Shown: in pieces, positions 27,338 to 37,388 of the stretch
Layout: each line of letters opens with the position of its first letter
Numbering within the stretch: position 1 is the stretch's first letter
From: Methylotenera sp.
Lineage (GTDB): Bacteria; Pseudomonadota; Gammaproteobacteria; Burkholderiales; Methylophilaceae
Reading direction: 5' to 3'
DNA: 64,000 nucleotides
NCBI RefSeq assembly: GCF_029945535.1
Contig: NZ_JAQSCU010000018.1
Location: 243,340 to 307,339, forward strand
The notes under the pieces: generated by a model
The model's input: the letters and a program-made list of their open reading frames with translations, nothing else
Told to the model about the DNA's origin: nothing
Database searches by the model: none
Translations under genes and position numbers: made by a program

Positions 27338-27850
27338 TTAGCCTCTAATTTCTTCAACTGATTTACCGCGTTTAGCTGCGATTTCTGCTGGTGTATTCAT
27401 TGACTCTAGGCCATTTAACGTAGCGCGAACCAAGTTATAAGGGTTTGTTGAACCGATACATTTAGCGACCACGTTAGTAACACCCATTACTTCAAAAATT
27501 GCGCGCATTGCGCCACCAGCGATAATGCCAGTACCTTCCGAAGCTGGTTGAATAAACACTTTAGCAGCGCCATGCACACCTGTAACAGCGTGATGCAAAG
27601 TACCGTTTGTTAAGTTAATTTTCAACATACCACGACGCGCTTCATCCATAGCCTTTTGTACAGCTACTGGCACTTCACGCGCTTTACCTTTACCCATACC
27701 AACAGCACCATCGCCATCGCCAACTACTGTAAGAGCTGCAAAACTCATGATACGACCACCTTTAACCGTTTTACTTACACGATTAACTGCAATCATTTTT
27801 TCGCGCAAACCATCAGTCTGCTGCTGTTGCTGTTCCATTTCTCTCGCCAT
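27338..27850 (-). CDS. rpsE: 30S ribosomal protein S5
   Basis: 170 residues. The double-stranded-RNA-binding-like core has [20 protein letters not shown], the fidelity-related loop [18 protein letters not shown], and [17 protein letters not shown]. The N-terminus has an unusual run of five Gln (MEQQQQQTD). ATG 27850 has GAGG six bases upstream; the ATG at 27853 is too close to it. Confidence 0.97.
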   Translation of the reverse strand: MAREMEQQQQQTDGLREKMIAVNRVSKTVKGGRIMSFAALTVVGDGDGAVGMGKGKAREVPVAVQKAMDEARRGMLKINLTNGTLHHAVTGVHGAAKVFIQPASEGTGIIAGGAMRAIFEVMGVTNVVAKCIGSTNPYNLVRATLNGLESMNTPAEIAAKRGKSVEEIRG

Positions 27851-27877
27851 CATTAACCTCTTTAGCAATCAGACCAA

Positions 27878-28231
27878 TTAGAAGGATAAGCCGTTTTCGC
27901 GAGCGGCATCAGCCAACGCTTTAATACGACCGTGATATTTATAGCCTGAACGGTCAAAAGCAACGGTTGCAACACCAGCTTTAACCGCTTTTTCAGCGAT
28001 AAGTTTACCAATAGCTGCAGCTGCTTCCACATTGCCGCCATTTTTAATGTTTTTACGAACGTCAGCTTCTACTGTTGAAGCACTCACAATTACTTTACCG
28101 CCAGTAGCGTCAATAATTTGAGCATAAGTATGCAAGTTAGTACGATGCACACTTAGACGTGTAACTTTTAGCTCTGCAATTTTGGCACGGGTTTTACGTG
28201 CACGACGCAAGCGATTATTTACGTTGTTCAT
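27878..28231 (-). CDS. rplR: 50S ribosomal protein L18
   Basis: 117 residues that bind 5S rRNA. Recognised by [29 protein letters not shown] and the end [20 protein letters not shown]. Normal position between rplF and rpsE. Confidence 0.98.
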   Translation of the reverse strand: MNNVNNRLRRARKTRAKIAELKVTRLSVHRTNLHTYAQIIDATGGKVIVSASTVEADVRKNIKNGGNVEAAAAIGKLIAEKAVKAGVATVAFDRSGYKYHGRIKALADAARENGLSF

Positions 28232-28241
28232 TTTTTAAGCC

Positions 28242-28775
28242 TTATTTCTTTTTGGTTTCTTTAATTGCAACAACTTCATCAGCGTAACGAACACCCTTGC
28301 CTTTATATGGCTCCGGAGCGCGGTAAGCACGAATCTGTGCAGCAACCTGGCCAATCACCTGCTTATCAACACCTGTTAACAAAATTTCTGTTGGTGTAGC
28401 AGTTGCCACAGTCACGCCAGCTGGCATTTTGTGGTTGATTGGGTGTGAATAACCTAATTCTAAGTTCAATATAGCGCCTTGTGCAGCAGCTTTGTAACCA
28501 ACGCCAACTAAAGTTAGTTTACGTGTAAAGCCCTCTGAAACACCTTTAACCATATTTGCCACTAAAGCACGCAATGTACCTGACATTGCACGTGAGTGTT
28601 GAGCATCGCTTGAAGCTTGAAACGTAATAGTTTCACCTTCGCGCTTTAGCACAACCGCACTTGTTAGCGGATGAGACAATTTACCTAATGGACCGCTAAC
28701 ATCAATTGAATTAGCACTTAATACCACTTCAACTTTAGCTGGAATAGCGACTGGATTTTTAGCAACACGTGACAT
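28242..28775 (-). CDS. rplF: 50S ribosomal protein L6
   Basis: 177 residues with two related L6 domains. Visible: [39 protein letters not shown], and the C-terminal [17 protein letters not shown]. Lies near the factor-binding site of the large subunit. Normal length. Confidence 0.98.
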   Translation of the reverse strand: MSRVAKNPVAIPAKVEVVLSANSIDVSGPLGKLSHPLTSAVVLKREGETITFQASSDAQHSRAMSGTLRALVANMVKGVSEGFTRKLTLVGVGYKAAAQGAILNLELGYSHPINHKMPAGVTVATATPTEILLTGVDKQVIGQVAAQIRAYRAPEPYKGKGVRYADEVVAIKETKKK

Positions 28776-28785
28776 TTGCTTCTCC

Positions 28786-29181
28786 TTAAGCCACTACGCA
28801 CAACACTTCGCCACCGATACCGGCTGCTTGTGCTTTACGATCTGTCATTACACCCTTAGATGTAGACATAATTGTCACACCAAGGCCATTCATTACTTTA
28901 GGGATCTCTTGAGACCCTTTATACACACGCAAACCTGGCTTGCTAATACGCTGTATACGCTCAATAACTGGGCGACCAGCATAATATTTCAAGCTAATAG
29001 TTAAAGTAGCTTTACCACCTTCAGTTTGCACTGCAAAATCTTCTACATAACCTTCTTCTTTAAGCACGCTAGCAATAGCAGTCTTAACATTTGATGAAGG
29101 CATAGCAACAACCGCTTTGTTAACCATTTGCGCATTACGAATACGCGTCAACATGTCGGCAATCGGATCACTCATACTCAT
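28786..29181 (-). CDS. rpsH: 30S ribosomal protein S8
   Basis: 131 residues, with [18 protein letters not shown] at the start and the C-terminal [20 protein letters not shown], part of the 16S rRNA contact. In E. coli S8 also represses the spc operon by binding the rplE region of the mRNA; whether the site is kept here was not tested. Confidence 0.98.
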   Translation of the reverse strand: MSMSDPIADMLTRIRNAQMVNKAVVAMPSSNVKTAIASVLKEEGYVEDFAVQTEGGKATLTISLKYYAGRPVIERIQRISKPGLRVYKGSQEIPKVMNGLGVTIMSTSKGVMTDRKAQAAGIGGEVLCVVA

Positions 29182-29195
29182 AGCTATTCCTCCTA

Positions 29196-29501
29196 TTACC
29201 AGCTGGCTTTAGTGACGCCTGGAACGAAGCCAGCCATCATTAAATCGCGTAATTTACTACGCCCAATACCGAATTTACTAAACACACCACGTGGGCGACC
29301 AGTTAAAGCACAACGATTACGAAGACGCACTGGGCTTGAGTTGCGTGGAAGCGCTTGGAATTTCATGCGCGCTTCAAGGCGACTTTCTGCAGTAGCAGTA
29401 ACATCATTCATTGCCGCTTCTAGTGCAGCACGTTTTACAGCGAATTTACTTACAGTTGCGCGACGTTTAATTTCGCGTTCTGTCATACAGGTTTTAGCCA
29501 T
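29196..29501 (-). CDS. rpsN: 30S ribosomal protein S14
   Basis: 101 residues, the long zinc-free form of S14 without the CxxC...CxxC pattern. It has [20 protein letters not shown] and the end [20 protein letters not shown]. Lies in the usual place between rplE and rpsH. Confidence 0.98.
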   Translation of the reverse strand: MAKTCMTEREIKRRATVSKFAVKRAALEAAMNDVTATAESRLEARMKFQALPRNSSPVRLRNRCALTGRPRGVFSKFGIGRSKLRDLMMAGFVPGVTKASW

Positions 29502-29504
29502 GAC

Positions 29505-30044
29505 TTAACCTCTGAAAGGAAAACTAAACGCAGCAAGCAAAGCTTTTGCTTCTTCATCCGTTTTCGCAGTAGTTGTAATAGTGATATTCATTCCACGAAT
29601 TGCATCGATTTTATCGTATTCAATTTCAGGGAAAATGATTTGCTCTTTAACACCCATGTTGTAGTTACCACGACCATCAAATGATTTCGCAGAAATACCG
29701 CGGAAGTCACGAATACGTGGAATAGCTACAGTAACCAAACGATCCAAGAACTCGTACATGCGCTCGCGGCGTAAAGTTACTTTACAACCTACAGGATAGT
29801 CATCACGAATTTTAAATGCAGCCACTGATTTTTTAGCCTTAGTTACAATTGCTTTTTGACCTGCAATTTTTTCCATATCGCCAACAGCGTGTTCCATTAC
29901 CTTTTTATCTGCAACCGCTTCGCCCACACCCATGTTAAGAGTGATCTTATCGATACGAGGCACTTGCATTACTGAAGTGTAACCAAATTGCTCAGTCATA
30001 GATTTAACAACTGAGTCTTTATAAAAATCTTTTAAGCGCGCCAT
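29505..30044 (-). CDS. rplE: 50S ribosomal protein L5
   Basis: 179 residues that bind 5S rRNA and touch the P-site tRNA. Visible: [40 protein letters not shown], and [19 protein letters not shown]. Ends AFSFPFRG as usual. Confidence 0.98.
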   Translation of the reverse strand: MARLKDFYKDSVVKSMTEQFGYTSVMQVPRIDKITLNMGVGEAVADKKVMEHAVGDMEKIAGQKAIVTKAKKSVAAFKIRDDYPVGCKVTLRRERMYEFLDRLVTVAIPRIRDFRGISAKSFDGRGNYNMGVKEQIIFPEIEYDKIDAIRGMNITITTTAKTDEEAKALLAAFSFPFRG

Positions 30045-30052
30045 AATTCTTC

Positions 30053-30370
30053 CTATGCGTCCACTGCTTCGCCATTAGATTTGAATACGCGAATTTTGCG
30101 ACCATCATCTAATGTTTTGAAGCCTACGCGATCACCTTTTTGGGTCGCACTGTTAAATAAAGCAACGTTAGAAATGTCTAATGGCATTTCTTTAGCAATG
30201 ATGCCGCCAGCAATACCTTTCATCGGGTTTGCTTTTGCGTGTTTCTTAACTAAATTAAGACCTTCAACAACAACATGACCTGAATCAAGAATACCAATAA
30301 CTGTACCTTGCTTACCTTTGTCTTTACCGGTATTTAGGATGACTTGATCACCCTTGCGAATTTTGTTCAT
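30053..30370 (-). CDS. rplX: 50S ribosomal protein L24
   Basis: 105 residues with a KOW motif ([19 protein letters not shown]) that starts 23S rRNA assembly, then [16 protein letters not shown]. Normal order after rplN. Confidence 0.98.
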   Translation of the reverse strand: MNKIRKGDQVILNTGKDKGKQGTVIGILDSGHVVVEGLNLVKKHAKANPMKGIAGGIIAKEMPLDISNVALFNSATQKGDRVGFKTLDDGRKIRVFKSNGEAVDA

Positions 30371-30378
30371 GTGAGCTC

Positions 30379-30747
30379 CTACAACACTTCTGGCGCTAAT
30401 GAAACGATTTTCATGAATTTTTCAGTACGTAATTCACGTGTTACTGGCCCGAATATACGGGTACCAATCGGTTCTAGCTTATTATTTAACAGTACTGCAG
30501 CATTGCCATCGAACTTAACCAAAGAGCCGTCTGGACGACGAACACCTTTAGCAGTACGCACAACTACCGCGCTGTAAACTTCGCCTTTTTTTACGCGACC
30601 ACGTGGTGCAGCATCTTTGATGCTCACTTTGATGATATCGCCTATTCCAGCGTAGCGACGTTTAGAGCCACCTAACACTTTGATGCATTGCACAGAGCGC
30701 GCACCAGTGTTATCGGCAACTTCTAGCCGAGATTGCATTTGAATCAT
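30379..30747 (-). CDS. rplN: 50S ribosomal protein L14
   Basis: 122 residues, starting [20 protein letters not shown] and containing [23 protein letters not shown] 30747 follows a strong GGAGA; the frame upstream to 30762 is part of the leader. First gene of the spc operon, behind its own promoter and a hairpin-rich leader of about 150 bases. Confidence 0.98.
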   Translation of the reverse strand: MIQMQSRLEVADNTGARSVQCIKVLGGSKRRYAGIGDIIKVSIKDAAPRGRVKKGEVYSAVVVRTAKGVRRPDGSLVKFDGNAAVLLNNKLEPIGTRIFGPVTRELRTEKFMKIVSLAPEVL

Positions 30748-30793
30748 GAGAATAATCTCCAACTTAATCCGTTAAAACCAACACCAGCCATTT

Positions 30794-30819
30794 TTAATTG
30801 AAACTTATCTTTCAATTAA
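30794..30819 (-). promoter_or_regulatory. Leader hairpin 2 of the spc operon
   Basis: TTAATTGAAA (30794-30803) and TTTCAATTAA (30810-30819) form a perfect 10-bp stem with a 6-base loop, about 45 bases before the rplN start. Not followed by a T-run in the direction of transcription beyond the stem. Confidence 0.55.
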
Positions 30820-30847
30820 CACGGCCGATAGACCCGGTCAGTATTGG

Positions 30848-30890
30848 GGCGAGAGCTTATGACTTATTTTTTACAATAAAGTCGCTCGCC
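30848..30890 (-). promoter_or_regulatory. Leader hairpin 1 of the spc operon
   Basis: GGCGAG (30848-30853) pairs with CTCGCC (30885-30890), and inside it GACTTATT (30861-30868) pairs with AATAAAGTC (30875-30883) with one bulge. It would lie within ten bases of the transcript's 5' end. Confidence 0.5.
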
Positions 30891-30903
30891 TAAATAGCCA
30901 AAC

Positions 30904-30932
30904 ATTATAACTTGCATCATCAATTAGTGCAA
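30904..30932 (-). promoter_or_regulatory. Sigma70 promoter of the spc operon
   Basis: Minus strand: TTGCAC (30932-30927), 17 bases, perfect TATAAT (30909-30904); start expected near 30897. The -35 box lies in one arm of the 14-bp inverted repeat 30922-30935/30946-30959. It stands exactly at the rpsQ/rplN border, the classical S10/spc division. Confidence 0.9.
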
Positions 30933-30959
30933 TTACTATTACTAATAATTGCACTAATT
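30922..30959. repeat. 14-bp inverted repeat covering the spc -35 region
   Basis: AATTAGTGCAATTA (30922-30935) and TAATTGCACTAATT (30946-30959) are perfect complements with a 10-base spacer, directly behind rpsQ. It could end or protect the S10 transcript, or be an operator over the -35 box. Confidence 0.75.
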
Positions 30960-30972
30960 AACCTTACTTAAA

Positions 30973-31218
30973 TTAGGCTGCTTTAACAACCCAGTTTTTA
31001 GTTTTAGAAAGTGGACGACTTTCAACAATCGTTACAATGTCACCTTCTTTACAGCTGTTAGTCTCATCATGTGCATGAAACTTTTTAGATTGGCGAATAA
31101 CTTTACCAATCAATGGATGTTTAACTTTACGCTCTACCAACACCGTAACAGTTTTATCCATTTTATCGCTTGTTACGCGGCCAGTTAAGCTACGTACTAC
31201 TTTTGTCGTTTCAGTCAT
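30973..31218 (-). CDS. rpsQ: 30S ribosomal protein S17
   Basis: 81 residues with the OB fold of S17: [40 protein letters not shown], and the conserved [20 protein letters not shown]. Last gene of the S10 operon; a 210-base gap with a promoter and hairpins follows. Confidence 0.98.
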   Translation of the reverse strand: MTETTKVVRSLTGRVTSDKMDKTVTVLVERKVKHPLIGKVIRQSKKFHAHDETNSCKEGDIVTIVESRPLSKTKNWVVKAA

Positions 31219-31220
31219 AA

Positions 31221-31415
31221 TTATGCCTGTTTCGCTTTCTCAGCTAATACAAGCTTCACACGCGCTACATCTTTGCGTACTTTACCTAGCTGATCTACTT
31301 TAGATAATTGTTGAGTTGCCACCTGCATACGAAGTGAGAATTGCGCACGGCGCAATTCAATCAACTCTGCATTTAGCTCTTCAACGCTTTTTGCTCTTAA
31401 ATCGGTTGCTTTCAT
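31221..31415 (-). CDS. rpmC: 50S ribosomal protein L29
   Basis: 64 residues, an all-helical protein at the peptide exit tunnel. Visible: [20 protein letters not shown] and the end [16 protein letters not shown]. Two bases separate it from rpsQ. Confidence 0.97.
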   Translation of the reverse strand: MKATDLRAKSVEELNAELIELRRAQFSLRMQVATQQLSKVDQLGKVRKDVARVKLVLAEKAKQA

Positions 31416-31431
31416 TTTAGCTTCCTTATCC

Positions 31432-31848
31432 TTAACTACCGATTTGGCGAGTCATGAATGTCGTTTCAATCGGCAACTTTGCAGCAGCCAAACGGAACGC
31501 TTCACGTGCAAGCTCTTCGCTTACTCCGTCCATCTCGTATAACATTTTACCTGGTTGGATTTGAGCAACGTAGTACTCTGTACTACCTTTACCATTACCC
31601 ATACGTACTTCAGCAGGTTTTTTAGAAATTGGTTGATCTGGGAATATACGAATCCATACACGACCACCACGTTTAATATGGCGAGTCATAACGCGACGAG
31701 CAGCTTCAATTTGACGAGCAGTTAAACGGCCGCGGCCTACTGCTTTCAAACCAAAATCACCAAAACTTACTTTATTACCCGTAGTTGCAATGCCTTTGTT
31801 ACGGCCTTTTTGCATCTTACGATATTTTTGTCTAGACGGTTGTAGCAT
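31432..31848 (-). CDS. rplP: 50S ribosomal protein L16
   Basis: 138 residues near the A-site finger. Starts [19 protein letters not shown] and contains [20 protein letters not shown] and [15 protein letters not shown]. Its start overlaps the end of rpsC by 17 bases, so translation is probably coupled. Arg81-type hydroxylation target region is present but not judged. Confidence 0.98.
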   Translation of the reverse strand: MLQPSRQKYRKMQKGRNKGIATTGNKVSFGDFGLKAVGRGRLTARQIEAARRVMTRHIKRGGRVWIRIFPDQPISKKPAEVRMGNGKGSTEYYVAQIQPGKMLYEMDGVSEELAREAFRLAAAKLPIETTFMTRQIGS

Positions 31849-32557
31849 CTTTAGCCCTCGGCTTTCTTACTTTTTTCTCTGGCTCAGCAGCTGGAGTTGT
31901 TGTAGCGCCAATAGGTGCTTGTACATTACCAGCGAAGATTTCACCTTTGAATACCCAAACTTTAATACCGATAATACCGTATGTCGTTGAAGCTTCAGCA
32001 ACACCGTAATCAATGTCAGCACGGAGTGTATGTAATGGCACACGGCCTTCACGATACCATTCAGTACGAGCAATTTCGATACCGTTTAAACGACCTGAAC
32101 TCATGATTTTGATACCTTGAGCACCAAGACGCATTGCATTTTGCATTGCACGCTTCATAGCACGACGGAACATCACGCGTTTTTCAAGTTGTTGAGCAAT
32201 AGATTGCGCAATCAATGTTGCATCAATTTCAGGCTTACGCACTTCTTCAATGTTTAAATGAACTGGAACGCCCATCAAACCTTGTAAAGTTGAGCGCAAA
32301 GACTCAATGTCTTCGCCTTTCTTACCGATAACAACACCAGGACGCGCGCTGTAAATAGTGATTTTTGCATTCTTTGCAGGACGCTCAATCAAGATACGGC
32401 TAACCGCAGCACTGGCTAATTTTTTATTTAAGAACTCACGTACTTTAATGTCACCTTGCAACATTGCAGGGAAGTTCTTGCTATTGGCATACCAACGTGA
32501 GGACCAGTTTTTTTGGACACTCAGACGGAAACCAATTGGATGAATTTTCTGACCCAT
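31832..32557 (-). CDS. rpsC: 30S ribosomal protein S3
   Basis: 241 residues at the mRNA entry channel. KH domain with [20 protein letters not shown] and the C-terminal domain with [36 protein letters not shown]. The basic tail ends [15 protein letters not shown]. Confidence 0.98.
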   Translation of the reverse strand: MGQKIHPIGFRLSVQKNWSSRWYANSKNFPAMLQGDIKVREFLNKKLASAAVSRILIERPAKNAKITIYSARPGVVIGKKGEDIESLRSTLQGLMGVPVHLNIEEVRKPEIDATLIAQSIAQQLEKRVMFRRAMKRAMQNAMRLGAQGIKIMSSGRLNGIEIARTEWYREGRVPLHTLRADIDYGVAEASTTYGIIGIKVWVFKGEIFAGNVQAPIGATTTPAAEPEKKVRKPRAKDATTV

Positions 32558-32566
32558 GATTATCCC

Positions 32567-32896
32567 TTAGTTACCGACAGTCACATGAATGTGACAGGTT
32601 GGTTTAGTAATACGACCAGCGCGACCTTTTGCACGTGGGCGAATACGTTTAAGCACAATACCTTTATCAACATAAATTGAAGTAACTTTCAATTCGTCGA
32701 TATCGGCGCCGTTGTTATGTTCAGCGTTAGCAATTGCAGATTCAACCACTTTCTTAATGATTTCAGCACCCTTTTTAGGTGTGAAATTAAGAATGTTAAG
32801 TGCGTGATCTACTTTCTTGCCACGAACAAGGTCTGCCACCAATCTAGCCTTTTGAGGAGAGAGATGAACACCTTTTAATATTGCAGATACTTGCAT
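32567..32896 (-). CDS. rplV: 50S ribosomal protein L22
   Basis: 109 residues; its long hairpin lines the exit tunnel. Visible: [20 protein letters not shown] and the loop [20 protein letters not shown], which shows no deletion of the kind linked to macrolide resistance. Confidence 0.98.
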   Translation of the reverse strand: MQVSAILKGVHLSPQKARLVADLVRGKKVDHALNILNFTPKKGAEIIKKVVESAIANAEHNNGADIDELKVTSIYVDKGIVLKRIRPRAKGRAGRITKPTCHIHVTVGN

Positions 32897-32905
32897 CTTC
32901 AGCTC

Positions 32906-33181
32906 CTACTTCTTAGCTTTTTTGTCGGCTGCATGACCTTTGAATGTACGTGTTAACGCAAATTCACCGAGCTTGTGACCTACCATGTTTTCAGAAATCA
33001 ACACTGGGATGTGTTGCTTACCATTATGAATTGCAATAGTAAGACCGATAAAATCTGGGAAAATTGTAGAGCGACGTGACCAAGTCTTAATTGGTTTACG
33101 ATCGCGCGCTGCAGCTGCAACTTCTACTTTTTTAGCCAAATGACCATCAATAAATGGACCTTTTTTAAGTGAACGTGCCAT
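32906..33181 (-). CDS. rpsS: 30S ribosomal protein S19
   Basis: 91 residues with [40 protein letters not shown] and [22 protein letters not shown] cut here to their patterns. Binds near S13 in the head of the small subunit. Confidence 0.98.
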   Translation of the reverse strand: MARSLKKGPFIDGHLAKKVEVAAAARDRKPIKTWSRRSTIFPDFIGLTIAIHNGKQHIPVLISENMVGHKLGEFALTRTFKGHAADKKAKK

Positions 33182-33184
33182 AAA

Positions 33185-34018
33185 TTACCTTACGCCTCTC
33201 GGACGACGACTAATACGCATATTATCTGTACGCTTACTGCTACGTGTACGATAACCTTTAGTTTTAACACCCCATGGGCTAACTGGATTCATACCTGCAG
33301 CTGTACGACCTTCACCACCACCGTGTGGGTGATCTACCGGGTTCATCACCACACCGCGAACGGTTGGGCGAACACCACGCCAGCGCATTGCACCAGCTTT
33401 ACCGATTGAACGTAGTGAATGCTCTTCATTACCCACTTCACCTAAAGTTGCCATGCAATCAACATGTACGCGGCGAACTTCACCTGAACGTAAACGCAAT
33501 TGAGCATAAGCACCTTCACGCGCTAGCAATTGTACTGACGTACCTGCTGAACGAGCAATTTGCGCACCTTTACCAGGTTGCAATTCGATACAATGAATTG
33601 TGCTACCCACTGGAATGTTACGTAGCGGCATCGCATTACCTACTTTAATAGGCGCTTCAGAACCACTAATTAACTGCATACCAGCACTTACGCCACGAGG
33701 AGCAATAATGTAACGACGTTCACCATCCGCATAACAAAGCAAAGCAATGTGTGCCGTACGGTTTGGATCATACTCAATATGTTCCACTGTCGCTGGAATA
33801 CCAGCTTTATTGCGTAAGAAGTCAATTAAACGATAATGCTGTTTATGACCACCACCTTGGTGACGTACTGTAATACGACCGTTATTGTTACGACCTGCGT
33901 TTCTACTTTGACTCTCCAACAGCGGTGCGTGTGGTTTACCTTTATAAAGGTCAGGTGTTACCACCTTTACTACACCACGACGACCCGGGGACGTTGGCTT
34001 GACTTTAACTAATGCCAT
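33185..34018 (-). CDS. rplB: 50S ribosomal protein L2
   Basis: 277 residues next to the peptidyl-transferase centre. Visible: [38 protein letters not shown], and the conserved [14 protein letters not shown] loop with the histidine needed for peptide-bond formation. Normal length. Confidence 0.99.
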   Translation of the reverse strand: MALVKVKPTSPGRRGVVKVVTPDLYKGKPHAPLLESQSRNAGRNNNGRITVRHQGGGHKQHYRLIDFLRNKAGIPATVEHIEYDPNRTAHIALLCYADGERRYIIAPRGVSAGMQLISGSEAPIKVGNAMPLRNIPVGSTIHCIELQPGKGAQIARSAGTSVQLLAREGAYAQLRLRSGEVRRVHVDCMATLGEVGNEEHSLRSIGKAGAMRWRGVRPTVRGVVMNPVDHPHGGGEGRTAAGMNPVSPWGVKTKGYRTRSSKRTDNMRISRRPRGVR

Positions 34019-34029
34019 CTCATCTCTCC

Positions 34030-34344
34030 TTATTCAGCCGCTGCGAAGTTAATTTCTTGGCCTGGTTTCAAGCTTACATAAGCTTTTTTCCAGTCTTTAC
34101 GCTTGCCCATACTTTTGCCAGCGCGCTTTGTTTTACCACCTACGTTAATCGTAGAAACTTTCTCCACTTCAACTTTGAAAACAAGCTCAACTGCAGCTTT
34201 GATTTCCGGTTTAGTTGCATCAGTACGTACGATAAAAGCAATTTGCTGATACTTATCAGCGATGTAAGTTGCTTTCTCAGTGATTTGTGGTGCTAAGATT
34301 ACTTGCAACAAGCGATCTTGAGTTTTAGTCATAGCGGTCATCAT
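34030..34344 (-). CDS. rplW: 50S ribosomal protein L23
   Basis: 104 residues at the exit tunnel, docking site for trigger factor and SRP. Has [20 protein letters not shown] and [20 protein letters not shown]. The start overlaps the rplD stop (ATGA); ATG 34344 or the adjacent 34341 may be used. Confidence 0.97.
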   Translation of the reverse strand: MMTAMTKTQDRLLQVILAPQITEKATYIADKYQQIAFIVRTDATKPEIKAAVELVFKVEVEKVSTINVGGKTKRAGKSMGKRKDWKKAYVSLKPGQEINFAAAE

Positions 34345-34967
34345 GCTAACATCTCCTCAAGTTTCTTCACCGCAGCAACTGTAGCCACAACATTAGGGAA
34401 ACGCACTAAACTGACTGGGTCAGCAAATTGTGCTTCAACCACCATGACGTTAATCAGGTTGCGTGAAGATAAATATAAGTTTTCATCAAAGCCATCAGTC
34501 AGCACTAATACGCCGCCTTCAAAACCTAGATTTTTAATTTTCTCAGCAAAAGCTTTAGTTTTAGGAGTAGCTACAACAAACTCTTCAACTACATTCAAAC
34601 GCTCTTGACGTACTAGCTCAGATAAAATCGTTTGCATACCAGCACGGTAAGCTTTACGATTAATTTTATGGCTGAAGTTTTCAAGTGGTGAGCTTGGGAA
34701 TGCGCGACCGCCTCCACGCCAGATTGGGCTAGACGTCATACCAGCACGTGCGTTCCCCGTTCCTTTTTGTGCGTATGGCTTGTGCGTAGTATGCGCAACA
34801 TTACCACGACCTTTTTGTGCACGAGTTGCTGTACGGGCATTAGCCATATAAGCAACCACTACTTGATGCACTAAAGCCTCGTTAAATTCACGGCCAAAAG
34901 TATCATCAGATACAGTTACGCCAGCTTTAACAGCTTTACCATTCTTATCTTGTAATTTGAGTTCCAT
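34341..34967 (-). CDS. rplD: 50S ribosomal protein L4
   Basis: 208 residues. The extended loop reads [20 protein letters not shown] and [19 protein letters not shown], without the changes tied to macrolide resistance. In E. coli L4 represses the S10 operon through the rpsJ leader; here the leader before rpsJ is short, and a separate promoter precedes rplC. Confidence 0.98.
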   Translation of the reverse strand: MELKLQDKNGKAVKAGVTVSDDTFGREFNEALVHQVVVAYMANARTATRAQKGRGNVAHTTHKPYAQKGTGNARAGMTSSPIWRGGGRAFPSSPLENFSHKINRKAYRAGMQTILSELVRQERLNVVEEFVVATPKTKAFAEKIKNLGFEGGVLVLTDGFDENLYLSSRNLINVMVVEAQFADPVSLVRFPNVVATVAAVKKLEEMLA

Positions 34968-35626
34968 TATTTCATCCCCTTCTGAAGCTTAGCTTTAATA
35001 GCCGGGCGAACAACAACATCACCGCCTTTAGAACCAGGGATTGCACCTTTAATCAACAATAGGTTACGCTCAGCATCAACACGAACGATTTCTAAGTTCT
35101 GTGTAGTAACTTTAGTAGCACCTAAGTGACCAGGCATACGCTTACCAGGGAATACTCGACCCGGATCTTGCGCCATACCAATAGAACCAGGTACGTTATG
35201 TGATTTAGAGTTACCGTGAGATGCGCGGTTAGACTTAAAGTGATGGCGCTTAATAGCACCAGCAAAGCCTTTACCTAAAGAAATACCAGTAACGTCAACT
35301 ATTTGACCCGCTTGGAAAATATCAACTGTGATATTTGCACCTGCAGTGTAATTAGCTAAAACATCACCAGTTACCGGGAATTCATGTATACCAGCGCCTG
35401 CAGCAGAACCTGACTTGGCATAATGCCCAGTCAATGCACTGTTGATGCGGCTAGCACGACGTGTACCGTAAGCAACTTGAAGACCAGTATAGCCATCGCT
35501 TGCGATCGTCTTGATCTGTGTCACGCGGTTAGGTACAACTTCCAACACGGTTACTGGGATGCTTGCGCCGTCCTCAGTAAACACGCGGGTCATACCCACT
35601 TTGCGACCAATAAGCCCTAAGCTCAT
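34967..35626 (-). CDS. rplC: 50S ribosomal protein L3
   Basis: 219 residues. Starts [20 protein letters not shown] and has [21 protein letters not shown] and [20 protein letters not shown]. The loop reaches the peptidyl-transferase centre. A promoter and an attenuator-like hairpin lie in the 131 bases before it. Confidence 0.98.
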   Translation of the reverse strand: MSLGLIGRKVGMTRVFTEDGASIPVTVLEVVPNRVTQIKTIASDGYTGLQVAYGTRRASRINSALTGHYAKSGSAAGAGIHEFPVTGDVLANYTAGANITVDIFQAGQIVDVTGISLGKGFAGAIKRHHFKSNRASHGNSKSHNVPGSIGMAQDPGRVFPGKRMPGHLGATKVTTQNLEIVRVDAERNLLLIKGAIPGSKGGDVVVRPAIKAKLQKGMK

Positions 35627-35647
35627 GATCGTATCCTTATTATTTAG

Positions 35648-35676
35648 TTAAAAAGCCGATTACAATTGACCGACTT
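35648..35676 (-). terminator. Attenuator-like hairpin in the rplC leader
   Basis: In the transcript AAGUCGGU (35676-35669) pairs with AUCGGCUU (35660-35653) with two G-U pairs and an 8-base loop, and runs into UUUUU. It lies about ten bases after the expected rplC transcription start and 27 bases before the gene. Confidence 0.5.
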
Positions 35677-35692
35677 CTGTGAAAGAGGGCGG

Positions 35693-35721
35693 ATTATACC
35701 GAACCCTCAATATTTTTACAA
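35693..35721 (-). promoter_or_regulatory. Sigma70 promoter of rplC
   Basis: Minus strand: TTGTAA (35721-35716), 17 bases, perfect TATAAT (35698-35693); start near 35686. It splits rpsJ from the rest of the S10 operon. Confidence 0.75.
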
Positions 35722-35757
35722 CCAGTTTATTACAACTACTTTTTACTACTTAAATTC

Positions 35758-36066
35758 TTACAGCTTGATTTCTACATCCACACCAGCTGGCAAATCTAAT
35801 TTCATTAATGCATCCACTGTTTTGTCTGTAGGATCAACAATATCCATCAAACGTTGGTGAGTACGAATCTCGAACTGATCACGTGATGTTTTATTAACGT
35901 GAGGTGAACGTAAAATATCAAAACGTTCGATACGTGTTGGTAATGGCACTGGACCTTTTACCACAGCGCCAGTACGTTTGGCAGTTTCTACGATTTCTTG
36001 AGCTGACTGATCAATCAAACGATAATCAAATGCTTTAAGACGAATACGAATTTTCTGTGTTGACAT
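35758..36066 (-). CDS. rpsJ: 30S ribosomal protein S10 / transcription factor NusE
   Basis: 102 residues that act in the small subunit and, with NusB and NusG, in antitermination. Visible: [40 protein letters not shown] and [20 protein letters not shown]. Normal position behind tuf. Confidence 0.98.
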   Translation of the reverse strand: MSTQKIRIRLKAFDYRLIDQSAQEIVETAKRTGAVVKGPVPLPTRIERFDILRSPHVNKTSRDQFEIRTHQRLMDIVDPTDKTVDALMKLDLPAGVDVEIKL

Positions 36067-36105
36067 TATTTACTGCCTTTCTAATTTACTACTTTTCAAA
36101 GAGCG

Positions 36106-36131
36106 AAACGGCAGAGTTCACTCTGCCGTTT
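36106..36131 (-). other. Hairpin between tuf copy 1 and rpsJ
   Basis: AAACGGCAGAGT (36106-36117) and ACTCTGCCGTTT (36120-36131) form a perfect GC-rich stem 25 bases after tuf. No T-run follows; a processing or partial termination site is likely. Confidence 0.6.
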
Positions 36132-36155
36132 GATTAAACCACCTATTTATTACAA

Positions 36156-37346
36156 CTATTCAATAATCTTAGCCACCACACCAGCACCTACAGTACGGCC
36201 ACCTTCACGAATAGCGAAGCGTAAGCCTTCTTCCATCGCGATTGGTGAGATCAATGTCACTGTGATTGATACGTTATCACCTGGCATGACCATTTCTGTG
36301 CCTGCTGGCAATTCTACTGCGCCCGTTACGTCTGTGGTACGGAAGTAGAATTGTGGACGGTAACCTTGGAAGAATGGTGTGTGACGACCACCTTCATCTT
36401 TACCTAGCACGTAGATTTCTGCTGTGAATTTTGTGTGTGGTTTGATTGAGCCTGATTTAGCTAATACTTGACCACGTTCGATGTCTTCACGTTTTGTACC
36501 ACGTAGTAATACACCTACGTTATCACCAGCCATACCTTGGTCTAGTAATTTACGGAACATTTCAACACCAGTACAGGTTGTTTTTACAGTTGGTTTTAAA
36601 CCAACAATTTCAATTTCTTCACCGACTTTGATGATACCGCGTTCAATACGGCCTGTTACCACAGTACCACGACCAGAGATTGAGAATACGTCTTCAACTG
36701 GCATTAGGAATGTACCGTCGATTGCACGTTCTGGCATTGGGATGTAGTTATCTAACGCATCTGCTAGACGGAAGATTGATGGCTCGCCGATTTCTGTTTG
36801 GTCGCCTTCTAATGCTGCACGTGCTGAGCCTGTGATGATTGGTGTATCGTCACCCGGGAAGTCGTATTTGCTGAGCAAGTCACGTACTTCCATTTCAACG
36901 AGCTCTAATAACTCAGCATCGTCTACTAAGTCTGCTTTGTTTAGGTAAACCACGATATAAGGAACGCCAACTTGACGTGCTAATAGGATGTGTTCACGTG
37001 TTTGTGGCATAGGACCATCAGCGGCTGAACATACTAAGATCGCGCCGTCCATTTGTGCTGCGCCGGTGATCATGTTTTTAACATAGTCGGCATGGCCTGG
37101 ACAGTCTACGTGTGCGTAGTGGCGGTTAGCTGTTTCGTATTCAACGTGGGCTGTGTTAATGGTAATACCACGTGCTTTTTCTTCTGGTGCTGCGTCAATT
37201 TGATCGTAGGCTTTTGCTTCGCCACCGAATTTTTTAGACAGGATTGTGGTAATCGCTGCTGTTAGTGTTGTTTTACCATGGTCAACGTGGCCAATTGTGC
37301 CTACGTTAACGTGCGGCTTGGTCCGCTCAAATTTACCTTTTGCCAT
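36156..37346 (-). CDS. tuf: Elongation factor Tu, copy 1
   Basis: 396-residue GTPase that brings aminoacyl-tRNA to the ribosome. P-loop GHVDHGKTT (residues 19-27), effector region with [33 protein letters not shown], and domain 2-3 motifs ([23 protein letters not shown]). The protein is identical to the copy at 52889-54079 and the DNA nearly so. Located between fusA and rpsJ as in the str operon. Confidence 0.99.
   Translation of the reverse strand: MAKGKFERTKPHVNVGTIGHVDHGKTTLTAAITTILSKKFGGEAKAYDQIDAAPEEKARGITINTAHVEYETANRHYAHVDCPGHADYVKNMITGAAQMDGAILVCSAADGPMPQTREHILLARQVGVPYIVVYLNKADLVDDAELLELVEMEVRDLLSKYDFPGDDTPIITGSARAALEGDQTEIGEPSIFRLADALDNYIPMPERAIDGTFLMPVEDVFSISGRGTVVTGRIERGIIKVGEEIEIVGLKPTVKTTCTGVEMFRKLLDQGMAGDNVGVLLRGTKREDIERGQVLAKSGSIKPHTKFTAEIYVLGKDEGGRHTPFFQGYRPQFYFRTTDVTGAVELPAGTEMVMPGDNVSITVTLISPIAMEEGLRFAIREGGRTVGAGVVAKIIE
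36199..37346 (-). repeat. 1.15-kb direct repeat, tuf copy 1 arm
   Basis: Apparently identical in DNA to 52932-54079, same orientation, 16.7 kb apart. The match stops at the start codon on one side and at the fourth synonymous difference (36198) on the other. This is the pattern left by gene conversion confined to coding sequence. Confidence 0.9.
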
Positions 37347-37388
37347 TTAATTTTCCTTTAAATTTAATATATTAAGAATAGTTTTTAA

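Noticed and set aside
36481-36747. Plus-strand ORF of 88 codons repeated exactly at 53214-53480
   Set aside because: It repeats only because it is antisense to the two identical tuf genes; no ribosome site or codon signal of its own.
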